Below are positions 1 to 9,789 of a stretch of DNA of 64,000 bases, piece by piece. The stretch spans positions 1-64,000 of the forward strand of contig JADZCI010000247.1 in NCBI GenBank assembly GCA_020851655.1. Direction: 5' to 3'. Source of the stretch: Bryobacterales bacterium. GTDB taxonomy: Bacteria > Acidobacteriota > Terriglobia > Bryobacterales > Bryobacteraceae. Under the pieces are notes generated by a model, which was not told where the DNA came from, searched no databases, and saw only the letters and a program-made list of their open reading frames with translations. Numbering within the stretch: the stretch's first letter is position 1; every line of letters starts with the position of its first letter. The position numbers and the translations under genes are program-made.

Positions 1-1395
1 TATCGCGGCTCGGTCCAGGTGATCGACATTCCCAGCCCGTCTCAACTGGCGAGCTATACCAGCGCGGTGGCGGAGAACAATCACCTGACTCTCGCCGGCA
101 ACCCGCTTCCCAAGTTGCAGCCTTCCTCGATGCCCACCGCCATCCCGGCTCGCGCCGGCGATCCGTCGCTGATCGAACACGTCGTCTTCATCGTCAAAGA
201 GAACCGCACCTACGATCAGGTCCTCGGCGGATTGGGTAAAGGGAACGGCGATCCGTCGCTGGTCATGTTCGGAGAAGACGTCACCCCAAACCAGCACAAG
301 CTCGCCCGGGAGTTTGTCGTCCTGGACAACTTCTACGCTACCGGCGGCAACAGCGCCGATGGCCACCAATGGCTGACCCAAGCCAACGAAACAGCCTACT
401 GCCTCTGGCCAGGGTACGAAGGCCGCAGCTATCCGTTCGACGGGACCGACCCCATCGCGATATCGAAAGGCGGGTTCATCTGGGAAACGGCGCTGGCCCG
501 CAAGAAGAGCGTGAAGGTGTACGGCGAATACGCGCCGCGTCTCAGCGAAGTCCGCTTTCAACAGAGAGCCGAATACCTGGCGCGATGGCGTAAGGGCGAT
601 TCATTCCGCTCCGATTTCCATTCCAAAGCCGCCATTGAACCGCTGAACTCGATTCTCGTCAGCCACTTCCCCACCTATACCATCGCCATCCCGGATGTCG
701 TGCGCGCCCGGATCTTCCTCGACGACCTGAAGCAGTGGGAGTCCGAGGGCGCAATGCCCAATCTGGTCATCATGCAGTTGCCGTCCAATCACACTTATGG
801 GACCCGGGGCGGCGCCTCCACGCCCAAAGCCATGGTGGCCGACAACGACTTGGCGCTCGGCCAGGTCGTCGAGAAACTGAGCCACTCTCGGTTCTGGAAC
901 AAGATGGCGATCTTCGTTGTGGAAGATGACGCGCAGAATGGTGTCGATCACGTGGACGGGCACAGGACGGTGGCGCTCGTGGCCAGCCCTTACGCCCGGC
1001 GCGGCATCGTGGATTCGACGTTCTACTCCCACCAGAGCATGCTCAAGAGCATCGAACTGATTCTGGGGCTGCCGACGCTCTCGCTGTTCGACCTGATCGC
1101 AAACGACATGCGCGCGAGCTTCCAGAACGCCGCGGACGCGACGCCGTACACCGCGGTCGTGCCCAAACAGTCACTCGACGAAACGAACCCGCTTCCGCAA
1201 GCACTGAACGGCGCGCCACGCCAGGCGGCGCTGGACTCCGGCAGGATGCGCTGGGATGTTCCCGATGCGGTTCCAACCGAGCGTCTCAACCGGATCCTGT
1301 GGGGCGCCATTCGCGGCTGGAACGTCCCGTATCCCGGCACGAAACGCTCGGTCTTCTCCCCACTTTCGCTGGACATCGACGACGACGACCGCTGA
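1..1395 (+). CDS. Phosphoesterase-family protein, 5' end outside window (YVTN propeller/phosphoesterase fusion)
   Basis: The reading frame is open through base 1, so the start lies upstream. The visible 464 codons begin with a segment (GSVQVIDIPSPSQLASY) like the linker that follows a YVTN/YncE-type beta-propeller in Acidobacteriota. It continues into a phosphoesterase domain of the phospholipase C/acid phosphatase type (PF04185 family). Family landmarks are the early ENRTYDQVLG motif, SADGHQW, and the late EDDAQNG...DHVDGHR metal-site region. The family is secreted and hydrolyses phosphate esters; the substrate here cannot be told. No signal peptide is visible because the N-terminus is missing. 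Confidence 0.85.
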   Translation, partial: YRGSVQVIDIPSPSQLASYTSAVAENNHLTLAGNPLPKLQPSSMPTAIPARAGDPSLIEHVVFIVKENRTYDQVLGGLGKGNGDPSLVMFGEDVTPNQHKLAREFVVLDNFYATGGNSADGHQWLTQANETAYCLWPGYEGRSYPFDGTDPIAISKGGFIWETALARKKSVKVYGEYAPRLSEVRFQQRAEYLARWRKGDSFRSDFHSKAAIEPLNSILVSHFPTYTIAIPDVVRARIFLDDLKQWESEGAMPNLVIMQLPSNHTYGTRGGASTPKAMVADNDLALGQVVEKLSHSRFWNKMAIFVVEDDAQNGVDHVDGHRTVALVASPYARRGIVDSTFYSHQSMLKSIELILGLPTLSLFDLIANDMRASFQNAADATPYTAVVPKQSLDETNPLPQALNGAPRQAALDSGRMRWDVPDAVPTERLNRILWGAIRGWNVPYPGTKRSVFSPLSLDIDDDDR

Positions 1396-1437
1396 AAACG
1401 GAGAACCTGGTCCGTTCCCGCGCACTACCTCGGTGGT

Positions 1438-1791
1438 ATGCGCCGCGTACTCCTGCTCCTAGTGCCCCTGTTTCTCACCGCACAGCCAAAAATCTCGCCG
1501 GAGATCGAGCGCACGGAGTCAATGATCCAGCAGCTTACCGAACTCAAGGCCAAAGTTTCCGCCATCGAGAGCCAGATTGACGGCTTGATCGCCGCCTTGT
1601 CCGAGCAACGGGGCGCGCTGGCCTCCACCAAGTCATACAACGCGTTGGAGCACGTCCAGGATAGTCCGGCGGACCCGAAGAAGACCTCCGTCCGCTGCGC
1701 CGCCGTCACCTCAAAAGGCGCCCGGTGCAGCCGGCCCGCGGTCGAAGGCAGCCGCTACTGCAAGCAACACCAGTTAGCGCACGCCAAGTAG
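1438..1791 (+). CDS. Small exported coiled-coil protein with C-terminal zinc-knuckle-like motif
   Basis: 117 residues. Residues 1-17 form a short signal peptide (RR then a Leu/Val-rich core and TAQ). Residues 20-60 are a predicted coiled coil rich in Glu, Ile and Leu. Residues 84-112 carry C-x7-C-x9-C-x3-H with the pattern RCAAVTSKGARCSRPA...YCKQHQ, like the DUF5763-type cysteine/histidine knuckle found in phage and bacterial proteins. That motif is expected to bind zinc. It starts 42 bases after the phosphoesterase and ends facing the aldolase gene. The function is unknown; combining an export signal with this motif is unusual. Confidence 0.7.
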   Translation: MRRVLLLLVPLFLTAQPKISPEIERTESMIQQLTELKAKVSAIESQIDGLIAALSEQRGALASTKSYNALEHVQDSPADPKKTSVRCAAVTSKGARCSRPAVEGSRYCKQHQLAHAK

Positions 1792-1815
1792 CCGCCCCGT
1801 GCCTCCGAACTCCCG

Positions 1816-2613
1816 CTAGTAAAGAGGCCGGTCCCTGGCGTCGAACCCAGACTTGCCGAGCACTTGCAGCAACGGTTTCGAACCTGCCGCCATCAGATTG
1901 ACGTCCGCCGGAGCCTGGAAGAACAAGAAGCCTTCCTCGAGATACTGCTCGATCTGTTCCGGAGTACCAGCGGGGCGGCCGGACGGCACCCCGTACTTCT
2001 TGCAGGCGGCAACGATCTTCTTGAGCGCATCGCACAGTTTGGGCGAATCCATTTGTCCACCCACGCCGAGCGAGTAAGACAGGTCGCTTGTGCCAACGAA
2101 GAGGACGTCAATTCCCGGGGTCGCGGCGATTTCGTCGATCTTGTCTACAGCGCAGGATTCTTCAACCATGGCGACCACCATGACGTTGCGGTTACCGAAC
2201 TCTCCGTAGCCTTCCGGCGCCGGCCAGCGAAAGCTCGCCAGACCAGGGCCGAACCCGCGCCGGCCTTCGGGCGGATACTTGCACGCCGCCACCGCCTGCC
2301 GCGCCAGTTCCGGTGACGAGGTGAAGGGGAAGATCACGCCAATGGCCCCCTGGTCGAGAGCGCGCTTGGCCGTCCAAAGTTCATTGACAGGGACACGAAT
2401 GAACGGCATGGCTTTCAGCCCGCGTGTCGCCAGGATCATGTTTCGCGCGGTTTCCAGCGTGATGGGCGAGTGCTCCATCTCAATCCAGAGGAAATCGTAG
2501 CCCAGGTTGGCGGCTTGCGCCGCCACTTCGGGACTGGCCACCGTGATTGTCGCTCCAATCACCGGCCTGCCCTGTTGGAGAAGCGCGCGCACCGGGTTGT
2601 GCCATTCCGTCAT
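1816..2613 (-). CDS. HpcH/HpaI family class II aldolase (2-keto-3-deoxy acid type)
   Basis: 265 residues, the usual length for HpaI-like metal-dependent pyruvate aldolases, which cleave 4-hydroxy-2-oxo acids to pyruvate and an aldehyde in the cytoplasm. Landmarks in order are WIEMEHSP (active-site region), FIRVPVN with the conserved Arg, the AMVEE metal-binding Glu, and LFVGTSDLS with the metal-binding Asp. The C-terminus is complete. The ATG start is preceded by a CATTCT hexamer six bases upstream and no clear ribosome binding site. It is transcribed away from the hydrogenase operon. The exact sugar acid is unknown. Confidence 0.88.
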   Translation of the reverse strand: MTEWHNPVRALLQQGRPVIGATITVASPEVAAQAANLGYDFLWIEMEHSPITLETARNMILATRGLKAMPFIRVPVNELWTAKRALDQGAIGVIFPFTSSPELARQAVAACKYPPEGRRGFGPGLASFRWPAPEGYGEFGNRNVMVVAMVEESCAVDKIDEIAATPGIDVLFVGTSDLSYSLGVGGQMDSPKLCDALKKIVAACKKYGVPSGRPAGTPEQIEQYLEEGFLFFQAPADVNLMAAGSKPLLQVLGKSGFDARDRPLY

Positions 2614-2704
2614 GTTTTCAGAATGTCAGATGCGCCGCGTCCGCCGCCGGGCCTGCCGGGCAAACGGTACAAAACCGTACGGCCGGAAGGCTTGCATTCT
2701 TATT

Positions 2705-2709
2705 AAGGA
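2705..2709 (+). promoter_or_regulatory. Ribosome binding site fixing the TTG start of hoxE
   Basis: AAGGA lies five bases before the TTG at 2715. It supports that start over the in-frame ATG at 2748. Confidence 0.6.
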
Positions 2710-2714
2710 TATGA

Positions 2715-3257
2715 TTGTCTGAAATTGAACAGGACAACGCGTCGTCCATGACCTCCTCAAATGAAGAAATCGACCGCGTCATAGCCCGGCACGACGGGCG
2801 TCCCGGCGCGCTGCTGAGCATGCTGGAAGAACTGCAACAGGCCCATCCGGACAAGTATCTGCCGGTTGAGACACTGGACTATCTGGCGGAAAGGACCGAT
2901 TTGCCGCGTGCGCGGATTTTCAGTGTTGCGACATTCTACGCCCTCTTCAACCTCAAGCCCCAAGGTGAACACACGGTTTGCATCTGCCGTGGCACGGCGT
3001 GCCACACCCGGGGTTCGCGCGACCTGCTGGAGCGCACCAAGCTCCAGTTGGGCTTGAAGGAGGAGGACGAAGAGGGGAGCGCCGACAAGCTATCCGTCAC
3101 GACGGCGGACAGGCAGTTCACGGTCCGCACAGTGGCCTGCTTTGGCCAGTGCGCGCTGGCGCCTGTCGTGGAGGTGGACCACGCGATTCTGGGTCACGTC
3201 AGCGAACGCACCCTCGACCGTGAGATCAACACCCTCAAGAGGGGAGGCCGCGCATGA
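2715..3257 (+). CDS. hoxE: NuoE/HoxE-type [2Fe-2S] thioredoxin-fold subunit of NAD-linked hydrogenase
   Basis: 180 residues, first gene of a five-gene hydrogenase operon. It has the NuoE fold: an N-terminal helical part (ALLSMLEELQQAHP, LPRARIFSVATFYALF) then a thioredoxin-like domain with four cluster ligands in CRGTACH and VACFGQC. In HoxEFUYH enzymes this subunit passes electrons near the NADH/FMN site. The start is TTG with AAGGA upstream; ATG at 2748 is an alternative and would remove 11 residues. Its last four bases overlap hoxF (ATGA), so the two are probably translated together. HydC-like naming would be equally valid from sequence alone. Confidence 0.9.
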   Translation: MSEIEQDNASSMTSSNEEIDRVIARHDGRPGALLSMLEELQQAHPDKYLPVETLDYLAERTDLPRARIFSVATFYALFNLKPQGEHTVCICRGTACHTRGSRDLLERTKLQLGLKEEDEEGSADKLSVTTADRQFTVRTVACFGQCALAPVVEVDHAILGHVSERTLDREINTLKRGGRA

Positions 3258-6200
3258 CGCGGATCGCCGATCTCTCCACTTTCAATACTGTCCATGAAGA
3301 CGGCCTCGCCAAACTGCTTCCGCCCAGGCCGCGGATCGCGGTGGGAATGGGGACCTGCGGAACCGGCCACGGGGCCGAGGGCGTATTTCATGCTTTCTCG
3401 GCGGAGATCGGCAACCGCGGTTTAGGCATCAGCCTGGCGCGGACGGGCTGTTTCGGCATCTGCGCTGAAGAACCGCTCGTCAATGTCTGGATACCGGGAA
3501 AACCGCTGGTCATCCTGCGCAAGGTCCAACCGCACGACGCAGGCGCCATTCTGGACGCGATCACATCAGGCGCGGTTCCGTTTGACCTGGCGCTGTGCCG
3601 GATCGAGGAATGGGACCACATCACGGCGCACATCAAGTACGGAACCGGCTTTGAGGAGATTCCGCTGTGGAGCGACGTGCCGTTCTTCAAGGGCCAGAAG
3701 AAGATTGTCCTGCGGCATTGCGGCCTGATCAGCCCCGGCGACATCGAAGAGTACATCGCCGTGGGCGGATACCAGGCGCTGTACAAGGTGCTCATTGACG
3801 GCAACCCGGTGGGGGTCATCGAGCAGATCAAAGGCTCGAAGCTGCGCGGGCGTGGCGGCGCCGGATATCAGACCGGAATCAAGTGGGAGTTCCTCCGCGC
3901 GGCGCAAGCGGAGCAGAAATACCTGATCTGCAATGCCGATGAAGGCGACCCCGGCGCCTACATGAACCGCAACGAGATTGAAGGCGACCCGCACTCGCTG
4001 CTGGAAGGCATGATTATCGGCGGGTATGTAACGGGCGCCACGGAAGGGATCATTTACATCCGGGCCGAATACCCGCTGGCGGTGCACCGCCTGCAAAGCG
4101 CCATTCAGCAGGCGCGCGACTACGGCTTGCTCGGCCAGAACATCTTGGGCCGCGGCTTTGATTTTCACGTCAGTCTTGTGGAGGGCGCGGGAGCGTTTGT
4201 GTGCGGGGAGGAGACTGCTCTCATTCGCTCGCTCGAGGGGAAGGCAGGCCGCCCGGCCCCGCGCCCTCCATATCCCGCCGAAAAAGGACTCTACGGCAAG
4301 CCAACCAATATCAACAACGTCGAGACTTGGTACAACATCGCCCCGATCATTATCAAAGGCGCAAGCTGGTTTACCGATACAGGCAGCCCCAGGAGCAGCG
4401 GGACAAAAGTGTTTTCGCTGGTCGGCAAGGTGAATTCGACGGGGCTGGTCGAGATGCCGCTAGGCACGCCACTCAAGACATTTGTCTATGCCATCGGAGG
4501 CGGCGCTCCGAACGGTAAGAGCGTCAAGGCGGTCCAGACGGGCGGTCCCTCGGGTGGATGCATTCCGCAGGAAATGCTGGACACGCCGGTCGATTACGAG
4601 TCACTGGCCGCGCTCGGGTCCATCATGGGTTCGGGCGGGATGGTCGTCATGGATGAAGACAACTGCATGGTGGATGTGGCGCGGTACTTCATCGAGTTTA
4701 CGCACTCGGAGTCCTGCGGCAAGTGCGTGCCTTGCCGCGTCGGACTCGATAAGTCGCTGGCGCTGCTCAACCGCTTTACGCGCGGCGCGGCAACCGTTCA
4801 AGACCTCGCGATGCTGGACGAACTCAGCCGCATGATTCGCGACACGTCGCTGTGCGGGTTGGGGCAGACGGCGCCCAACCCGGTGCTGACCACGATGCGG
4901 CACTTCCGGCACGAGTTCGAAGACCATATCCGGGCGCACCGCTGCCGCGCCGGCGTCTGTCAGGATCTGGCGCTCAGTCCTTGTGAGAACAGTTGCCCGC
5001 TGCACATGAACATCCCGCGCTTTCTCGAGTTGTACAAAGAGGACAAGATCGAGGAGGCGTTTCTGTCGGTTGTGCTGGACAATCCACTCCCGGCATCGAC
5101 GGGCAGAGTATGCCAGCACCCGTGCGAAAACCGCTGCCGGCGGGTAGGTATCGACGAAGCCGTGAACATGCGCGAGGTACACCGCTATATCGCCGACGCG
5201 ATTTACGCTTCCAACCGCTACCCGGCGCTGATCGAACAGGTGCGCGCGCGAATGCTTCCTCCGACAGGCAAGCGTGTGGCGGTGGTCGGCGCGGGTCCCA
5301 CGGGACTCGCCTGCGCGTATTACCTGGCGCTCCTCGGCCACGAAACAACCGTGTATGACGGCAACGCCGAAGCAGGCGGCATGCTCCGCTACGTCTTGCC
5401 CGATTACCGGCTGCCAAAAGAGGTCCTGCGGAAGGAACTGGAGCTGATTGAAGCCATCGGCGTCAAGTTCGTCTTCAACACGCAGGTGGGCCGCGACCTG
5501 AGCCTGAACGAGATCGACGCCGCTTATGACGCCGTGTTCCTGTCGATCGGCACATGGAAAGAGGCGTGGGTCTACCTGCCTGGAACGGAACTCCGCGGCG
5601 TAATCCCGGCGCTCCCCTTTCTGGAATCGGTCGCCAAGAACGAACCGGTCGCGCTGGGAAAGACTGTTGCGGTCATCGGCGGCGGGAATGCCGCCATCGA
5701 CTCGGCGCGCACAGCACTCCGGTTGGGCTCCGGCGTGACCATCATCTACCGGCGCGAACGCAAGGACATGCCAGCCATTCCGGAGGAAACTGAAGCGGCC
5801 GAGGCCGAAGGCGCCGAGATGGTGTTTCTGGCCGCTCCGCACCGCATCATCGGCAACGCCGCGGGCGGAGTCCAGGCCGTCGAAGTGGTCAGGACAACGC
5901 TGGGTGAATTCGATTCCTCGGGCCGGCGGCGCCCTGTTCCGACCGGCGAAGTTATCCGGTTTGAATGCGACACCGTGATCCTGGCGGTCGGCGAGACGGT
6001 GGACCTCGATTTCGTCAAGGCCTCGGGGCTGAAGATCAAAGAGGCCGGAACCATCGAAGTGGACCGGTATACGCTCGAGACCAGCCGTGACAAGTTCTAC
6101 GCCGGCGGCGACGTGATCTCGGGCGCTTCCAACGTCTCCAATGCCATGGGCTACGGCAAGAAAGCGGCGCGCAAGATCGACGACCGGCTGATGGGCGCGC

Positions 6201-6409
6201 ACCGGTTTGGGCAGTTGCTGCCCGAATTTGACTATGACAAGTCTCCTCCCTCATGCCCGAGCGGCAGCGGCCGGCACCGGGTGAGTGAACTCCCGGCACT
6301 GGAGAGGGTCAAGACCTTTGCCGAGGCAGTGGCCGGGCTCTCGCCGGTGGAAGCGATGGAGGAGGCCTGCCGGTGCCTCCGCTGTGATGCCAGGAACGGA
6401 GACAACTAG
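3254..6409 (+). CDS. hoxF: HoxF/NuoF-type diaphorase subunit fused to a GltD-like FAD/NAD(P) oxidoreductase module
   Basis: 1051 residues, nearly twice a normal NuoF. Order: thioredoxin-like [2Fe-2S] domain (about 25-110; GTCGTGHGA and TGCFGIC); FMN/NADH-binding NuoF core (about 180-400; [38 protein letters not shown]); SLBB region; NADH 4Fe-4S site [12 protein letters not shown] near 485; an Fer4_20 cysteine module (about 570-660; [17 protein letters not shown]); then a GltD/NfnB-like part with FAD motif [13 protein letters not shown] near 675 and NAD(P) motif [12 protein letters not shown] near 805. It ends with CRCLRC. It should oxidise or reduce NAD(H), and the extra module could add a second pyridine-nucleotide or bifurcating site. 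There is no frameshift; the fusion is continuous. Confidence 0.93.
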   Translation: MTRIADLSTFNTVHEDGLAKLLPPRPRIAVGMGTCGTGHGAEGVFHAFSAEIGNRGLGISLARTGCFGICAEEPLVNVWIPGKPLVILRKVQPHDAGAILDAITSGAVPFDLALCRIEEWDHITAHIKYGTGFEEIPLWSDVPFFKGQKKIVLRHCGLISPGDIEEYIAVGGYQALYKVLIDGNPVGVIEQIKGSKLRGRGGAGYQTGIKWEFLRAAQAEQKYLICNADEGDPGAYMNRNEIEGDPHSLLEGMIIGGYVTGATEGIIYIRAEYPLAVHRLQSAIQQARDYGLLGQNILGRGFDFHVSLVEGAGAFVCGEETALIRSLEGKAGRPAPRPPYPAEKGLYGKPTNINNVETWYNIAPIIIKGASWFTDTGSPRSSGTKVFSLVGKVNSTGLVEMPLGTPLKTFVYAIGGGAPNGKSVKAVQTGGPSGGCIPQEMLDTPVDYESLAALGSIMGSGGMVVMDEDNCMVDVARYFIEFTHSESCGKCVPCRVGLDKSLALLNRFTRGAATVQDLAMLDELSRMIRDTSLCGLGQTAPNPVLTTMRHFRHEFEDHIRAHRCRAGVCQDLALSPCENSCPLHMNIPRFLELYKEDKIEEAFLSVVLDNPLPASTGRVCQHPCENRCRRVGIDEAVNMREVHRYIADAIYASNRYPALIEQVRARMLPPTGKRVAVVGAGPTGLACAYYLALLGHETTVYDGNAEAGGMLRYVLPDYRLPKEVLRKELELIEAIGVKFVFNTQVGRDLSLNEIDAAYDAVFLSIGTWKEAWVYLPGTELRGVIPALPFLESVAKNEPVALGKTVAVIGGGNAAIDSARTALRLGSGVTIIYRRERKDMPAIPEETEAAEAEGAEMVFLAAPHRIIGNAAGGVQAVEVVRTTLGEFDSSGRRRPVPTGEVIRFECDTVILAVGETVDLDFVKASGLKIKEAGTIEVDRYTLETSRDKFYAGGDVISGASNVSNAMGYGKKAARKIDDRLMGAHRFGQLLPEFDYDKSPPSCPSGSGRHRVSELPALERVKTFAEAVAGLSPVEAMEEACRCLRCDARNGDN

Positions 6410-6413
6410 GAAC

Positions 6414-7124
6414 ATGGCGCATCAGATCTCGATTCGTATCGACGGCAAGTTGGTGAAAGTCTCCGCCGGCAGTTCCATTCTCGATGCGGCGCTGGCGGCG
6501 GGTAAAGACATCCCGGCTTTGTGCCACATGAAGGGCCTGTCCGCGGTGGGCGCCTGCCGGTTGTGCGTGGTGGAACTTGCCGGCGTCGGGCGCCTGTTGC
6601 CCGCCTGTACGACTCCCGCGGCCGACGGGATGTCGGTGACCACCGTCTCGCAAAAGCTGACCAAGTACCGGCGCATGATCCTGGAGATGCTGTTTGCCGA
6701 GCGCAACCACGTCTGTTCCGTTTGCGTGTCGAACAACCATTGCGAACTACAGGCCCTTGCCGCCAGGTTGGGCGTCACCAATGTCCGCTTCGCCTACAGC
6801 TATCCCAAGCTGAGCGCGGACACGTCCCATCCGCGTTTTGTACTCGATCACAACCGCTGCATATTGTGCACGCGCTGCGTGCGGGTATGCGCCGAACTCG
6901 AGGGCGCGCACGTGTGGGATGTGATGTCCCGCGGAACCGGCTCGCGGCTGGTTTGCGACATGAACCAGCCGTGGGGCGCCTCGAAGGGTTGCACGTCATG
7001 CGGCAAGTGCGTGCAGGCCTGCCCGACCGGAGCGCTCGCCGAGAAAGGCTGGTGCGTTGAAGAGATGGCCAAACAGCCCGCGCGCGTCAGCCGGCTGGCG
7101 GTGATTCGTGGAGGCGGACAATGA
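6414..7124 (+). CDS. hoxU: HoxU-type iron-sulfur subunit of NAD-linked [NiFe] hydrogenase
   Basis: 236 residues from the ATG at 6414, five bases after hoxF; the frame is open further upstream but that part lies inside hoxF. An N-terminal plant-type [2Fe-2S] ferredoxin domain has cysteines in [19 protein letters not shown] and ACTTPA. It is followed by the NuoG-type His/Cys cluster motif [17 protein letters not shown] and two [4Fe-4S] motifs, [11 protein letters not shown] and [12 protein letters not shown]. This is the standard HoxU architecture, wiring the HoxFE diaphorase to HoxY. Its stop overlaps the hoxY ATG (ATGA). Confidence 0.93.
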   Translation: MAHQISIRIDGKLVKVSAGSSILDAALAAGKDIPALCHMKGLSAVGACRLCVVELAGVGRLLPACTTPAADGMSVTTVSQKLTKYRRMILEMLFAERNHVCSVCVSNNHCELQALAARLGVTNVRFAYSYPKLSADTSHPRFVLDHNRCILCTRCVRVCAELEGAHVWDVMSRGTGSRLVCDMNQPWGASKGCTSCGKCVQACPTGALAEKGWCVEEMAKQPARVSRLAVIRGGGQ

Positions 7125-7651
7125 GCAAGGCGAAAATCGCAACCTGCTGGTTGGATGGCTGCTCCGGCTGCCACATGAGCCTGCTGGACCTGGATGAAAC
7201 GCTGATCCAGGTGGCGCGCAAGGCCGACATCGTCTTTGGTCCTTTGGTGGACGCGCAGGAGTTTCCCGAAGGCGTCGATGTCGCGCTGGTTGAGGGCGCC
7301 GTCAGCAGCTACGACGACCAGCGGCTGCTTCAGACCATCCGCAGGCGCAGCCAGGTTCTGGTGGCGCTGGGCGACTGCGCGGTCACCGGCAACGTCTCGT
7401 CGATGCGGAACGGCATTCCGGTCAAGAAGCTGCTGGAGCGGATTTACGTTCAAGGCGCGGCCGAGGCTCAGGCCGTCCCGTCCGACGGCGTCCCGGGCCT
7501 GCTCAAACAGGCTGGACCGCTGCACGAGACGGTGAAGGTCGACCTGCATATTCCGGGGTGTCCGCCGAAACCAGACGCCATCGGCTTTGCCGTCCTGGAA
7601 CTGCTGGAAGGGCGGAAACCGGACATGGCGTCAAAGGTGAAGTTCGGCTGA
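7121..7651 (+). CDS. hoxY: [NiFe] hydrogenase small subunit HoxY
   Basis: 176 residues, the short small subunit typical of group 3 cytoplasmic hydrogenases. It has no Tat signal. The proximal [4Fe-4S] cluster ligands are visible: C14 and C17 in [10 protein letters not shown] (with C9 nearby), Cys in GDCAVTGN and Cys in [10 protein letters not shown]. It pairs with HoxH and transfers electrons from the Ni-Fe site to HoxU. It overlaps the hoxU stop by four bases and is 13 bases before hoxH. Confidence 0.93.
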   Translation: MSKAKIATCWLDGCSGCHMSLLDLDETLIQVARKADIVFGPLVDAQEFPEGVDVALVEGAVSSYDDQRLLQTIRRRSQVLVALGDCAVTGNVSSMRNGIPVKKLLERIYVQGAAEAQAVPSDGVPGLLKQAGPLHETVKVDLHIPGCPPKPDAIGFAVLELLEGRKPDMASKVKFG

Positions 7652-7657
7652 GGAGGA
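7651..7657 (+). promoter_or_regulatory. Strong ribosome binding site of hoxH
   Basis: AGGAGGA lies seven bases before the ATG at 7665. It begins on the last base of the hoxY stop codon, and it is among the clearest Shine-Dalgarno sites in the window. Confidence 0.7.
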
Positions 7658-7664
7658 ATGCGGT

Positions 7665-9086
7665 ATGGCAAAGAAGATCACAATCCCCCACGTCTCCCGA
7701 ATTGAAGGTCACGCCAAGATCACGATTCACCTGGACGATAGCGGCGAGGTCGCCGGAACGCAACTGCACGTTACGCAGGTTCGCGGGTTTGAGAAGTTCA
7801 TCGAGGGGCGCCCATTTTACGAGATGCCTTCGATCACGGCTCGCATCTGCGGCATCTGCCCGATCAGCCACCTGCTGGCATCGGTGAAAGCCTGCGACGA
7901 CATTATGGCGGTCCGAATTCCGGAAACGGCCGCCTGCCTGCGTGAGTTGCTGCACTGCGCGCAGATTGTTCAGTCGCATGCGCTCAGCTTCTTCCACCTT
8001 TCCTCGCCCGACCTGCTGCTGGGCATGGATTCCGACCCGGCGGCGCGCAACGTGATCGGGGTCCTCGAAAAGCATCCTCAACTGGCCAAGGACGGAATCG
8101 CCTTGCGCAAGTTCGGCCAGCAGACCATTGAGCGGCTCGCCGGCGAACGCGTGCATCCATCCTGGACGGTTCCCGGAGGAGTCAACGCTCCCCTGGACAC
8201 CGGGACGCGTGATCTCATATTGAGTGATTTGCCGATCGCGAAGTCCATTGTCCGCCGAACCCTGAAGTTCTTTAAGGGCGCGATCGACGGATTCCAGGAC
8301 GAGATCGCCAATTTTGGCAACTTTCCGACCCTGTACGCGGCCTTGACCGGGCCCAATGGCGAACTGCGATTGTACGACGGCAGGCTCAGGTTCCAGGACC
8401 CGGAAGGGAACACGGTTGCCGAAGTCGTCGACCCGCTCGAATATCAGCACTATATCGCCGAAGCAACGTTGAAGTTTTCATACCTCAAAGCTCCCTACTA
8501 TATTCCAGCGGGCTATCCGCAAGGCGCTTATCGCGTCGGTCCGCTGGCGCGGCTGAACGTGTGCGGCCGCTGCCTCACGCCGGAAGCCGGCGCGGAATTG
8601 GCCGAGTACAAACAACGCTTCGGCCCCGTGGCGCACAGCGCATTTCTATACCACTATGCGCGCCTGGTCGAGGCGCTGTACTGCGTGGAACGAATGGAGC
8701 AGTTACTCGAAGATCCCAAGATCACCGGCAAGCATGTGCGGGCGCAAGCCGGAGTGAATGCCTTGGAAGCGGTGGGAATCATGGAGGCTCCCCGCGGAAC
8801 GCTGATCCACCATTACAAGGTCGATGAACAGGGAGCGATGCGGTGGGCGAACCTGATCATTGCGACGGGCCACAACAATCTGGCCATGAACCGCAGCGTG
8901 GAGCAAGTCGCCAGACATTACGTGCGCGGAGATACGATTCCGGAGGGTATGCTCAACCGGGTTTCCGCGGTCGTGCGCGCCTACGATCCGTGTCTCAGTT
9001 GCTCGACCCACGCCATGGGTCAGCCTGAGCTTGACGTGCTGCTGCTGGACCCTGCCGGAGAACTTCTGGACCGGCGCCGGACCTGA
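7665..9086 (+). CDS. hoxH: [NiFe] hydrogenase large subunit HoxH
   Basis: 473 residues carrying the Ni-Fe active site. The N-terminal L1 signature [10 protein letters not shown] (residues about 59-68) and the C-terminal L2 signature [12 protein letters not shown] (about 440) provide the four Cys ligands. VSRIEGHAK near the N-terminus is also typical. About 20 residues follow the conserved His, matching the tail removed by a HoxW-type endopeptidase during maturation. Sequence and operon order hoxEFUYH place it in the NAD(P)-linked bidirectional group 3 (3d-like); subgroup assignment needs a tree. No hyp maturation genes or hoxW are in this window. Confidence 0.94.
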   Translation: MAKKITIPHVSRIEGHAKITIHLDDSGEVAGTQLHVTQVRGFEKFIEGRPFYEMPSITARICGICPISHLLASVKACDDIMAVRIPETAACLRELLHCAQIVQSHALSFFHLSSPDLLLGMDSDPAARNVIGVLEKHPQLAKDGIALRKFGQQTIERLAGERVHPSWTVPGGVNAPLDTGTRDLILSDLPIAKSIVRRTLKFFKGAIDGFQDEIANFGNFPTLYAALTGPNGELRLYDGRLRFQDPEGNTVAEVVDPLEYQHYIAEATLKFSYLKAPYYIPAGYPQGAYRVGPLARLNVCGRCLTPEAGAELAEYKQRFGPVAHSAFLYHYARLVEALYCVERMEQLLEDPKITGKHVRAQAGVNALEAVGIMEAPRGTLIHHYKVDEQGAMRWANLIIATGHNNLAMNRSVEQVARHYVRGDTIPEGMLNRVSAVVRAYDPCLSCSTHAMGQPELDVLLLDPAGELLDRRRT

Positions 9087-9110
9087 CTCCCCGCCCGAGT
9101 TCTACCGCTC

Positions 9111-9131
9111 GCGTCAGGGCTGACGCCTTTT
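9111..9131 (+). terminator. Intrinsic terminator after the hox operon
   Basis: GCGTCA (9111-9116) and TGACGC (9121-9126) form a perfect six-base stem with loop GGGC, followed by CTTTT. It lies 25 bases after the hoxH stop. Its left arm contains the stop codon of the convergent gene ending at 9114. Confidence 0.55.
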
Positions 9132-9782
9132 CAGCACCGGGTTGACCGCCGAGCGGCAGTTTTCGAACGGAACATATCCCGGCACGGGGTCGCCGTACTG
9201 CTCAAACGTCTCTTTCTTCCACCGGTACCGGATACGCTTGAAGCCGAGCGAGCATGACTCGCCTAGGCGGCGCTCCGGGTCGTAAAGGTCCAAAACGAGG
9301 GATCCTCCGTCGATGGCCAGACCTTTTAGGCCTTGGCTGAAACGGTGACCGGCTTCGAACCATGCCAGGAGTTTGGGCTTGTCGTTGTCTGTCGAGTAGA
9401 GGTAGACAATCTGCCAGCCAAGCTTCGGATTCGGACTGAAGGTCAGTACCACTGCCGCCAACTCACCTCGCAATCCGCTGACTTTGCCATATTCCGTGAA
9501 CTCATAAGTGACCAGCGGACATAGGCCCGAGTCCTGACACCCGGGAATCTCGAATCGATGGATTCCTCTCGCCAAGGTGACGGCTGAACCGTCTGAAGTG
9601 ATCTTGTGCCAGTGCAGTTCTCGTGGTAGCGAAGCGTGGCTGAGGAAAGGATACGTGAAGTTGGCCCAATCGACATTTCGCAGAGTTGTGTGTCCGGAAA
9701 GTGATGGCTGCGCTTGGATGGCTAGCGACAGCGAGGCAAGCGTGACTAGTCGGATACGACCGAGAGTCATTAAGTGAGCCAT
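9114..9782 (-). CDS. Secreted protein of unknown function
   Basis: 222 residues with an N-terminal signal peptide (IRLVTLASLSLAIQAQ). I recognise no domain. The mature part is mostly predicted beta strand with cysteines in a CQDSGLC pair and near the C-terminus. It is the last gene of the minus-strand galE-galT group, eight bases after galT. By eye its bases are less GC-rich than its neighbours. An internal ATG at 9770 is an alternative start. Confidence 0.55.
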   Translation of the reverse strand: MAHLMTLGRIRLVTLASLSLAIQAQPSLSGHTTLRNVDWANFTYPFLSHASLPRELHWHKITSDGSAVTLARGIHRFEIPGCQDSGLCPLVTYEFTEYGKVSGLRGELAAVVLTFSPNPKLGWQIVYLYSTDNDKPKLLAWFEAGHRFSQGLKGLAIDGGSLVLDLYDPERRLGESCSLGFKRIRYRWKKETFEQYGDPVPGYVPFENCRSAVNPVLKRRQP

Positions 9783-9789
9783 CCTGAGG

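Noticed and set aside
2664-2678. Inverted repeat ACGGT-n5-ACCGT upstream of hoxE as an operator
   Set aside because: The arms are only five bases, there is no second copy, and it does not align with a good promoter.
4601-6202. A 533-codon minus-strand open frame inside hoxF
   Set aside because: It is opposite the continuous NuoF-GltD coding frame and shows no recognisable protein family.
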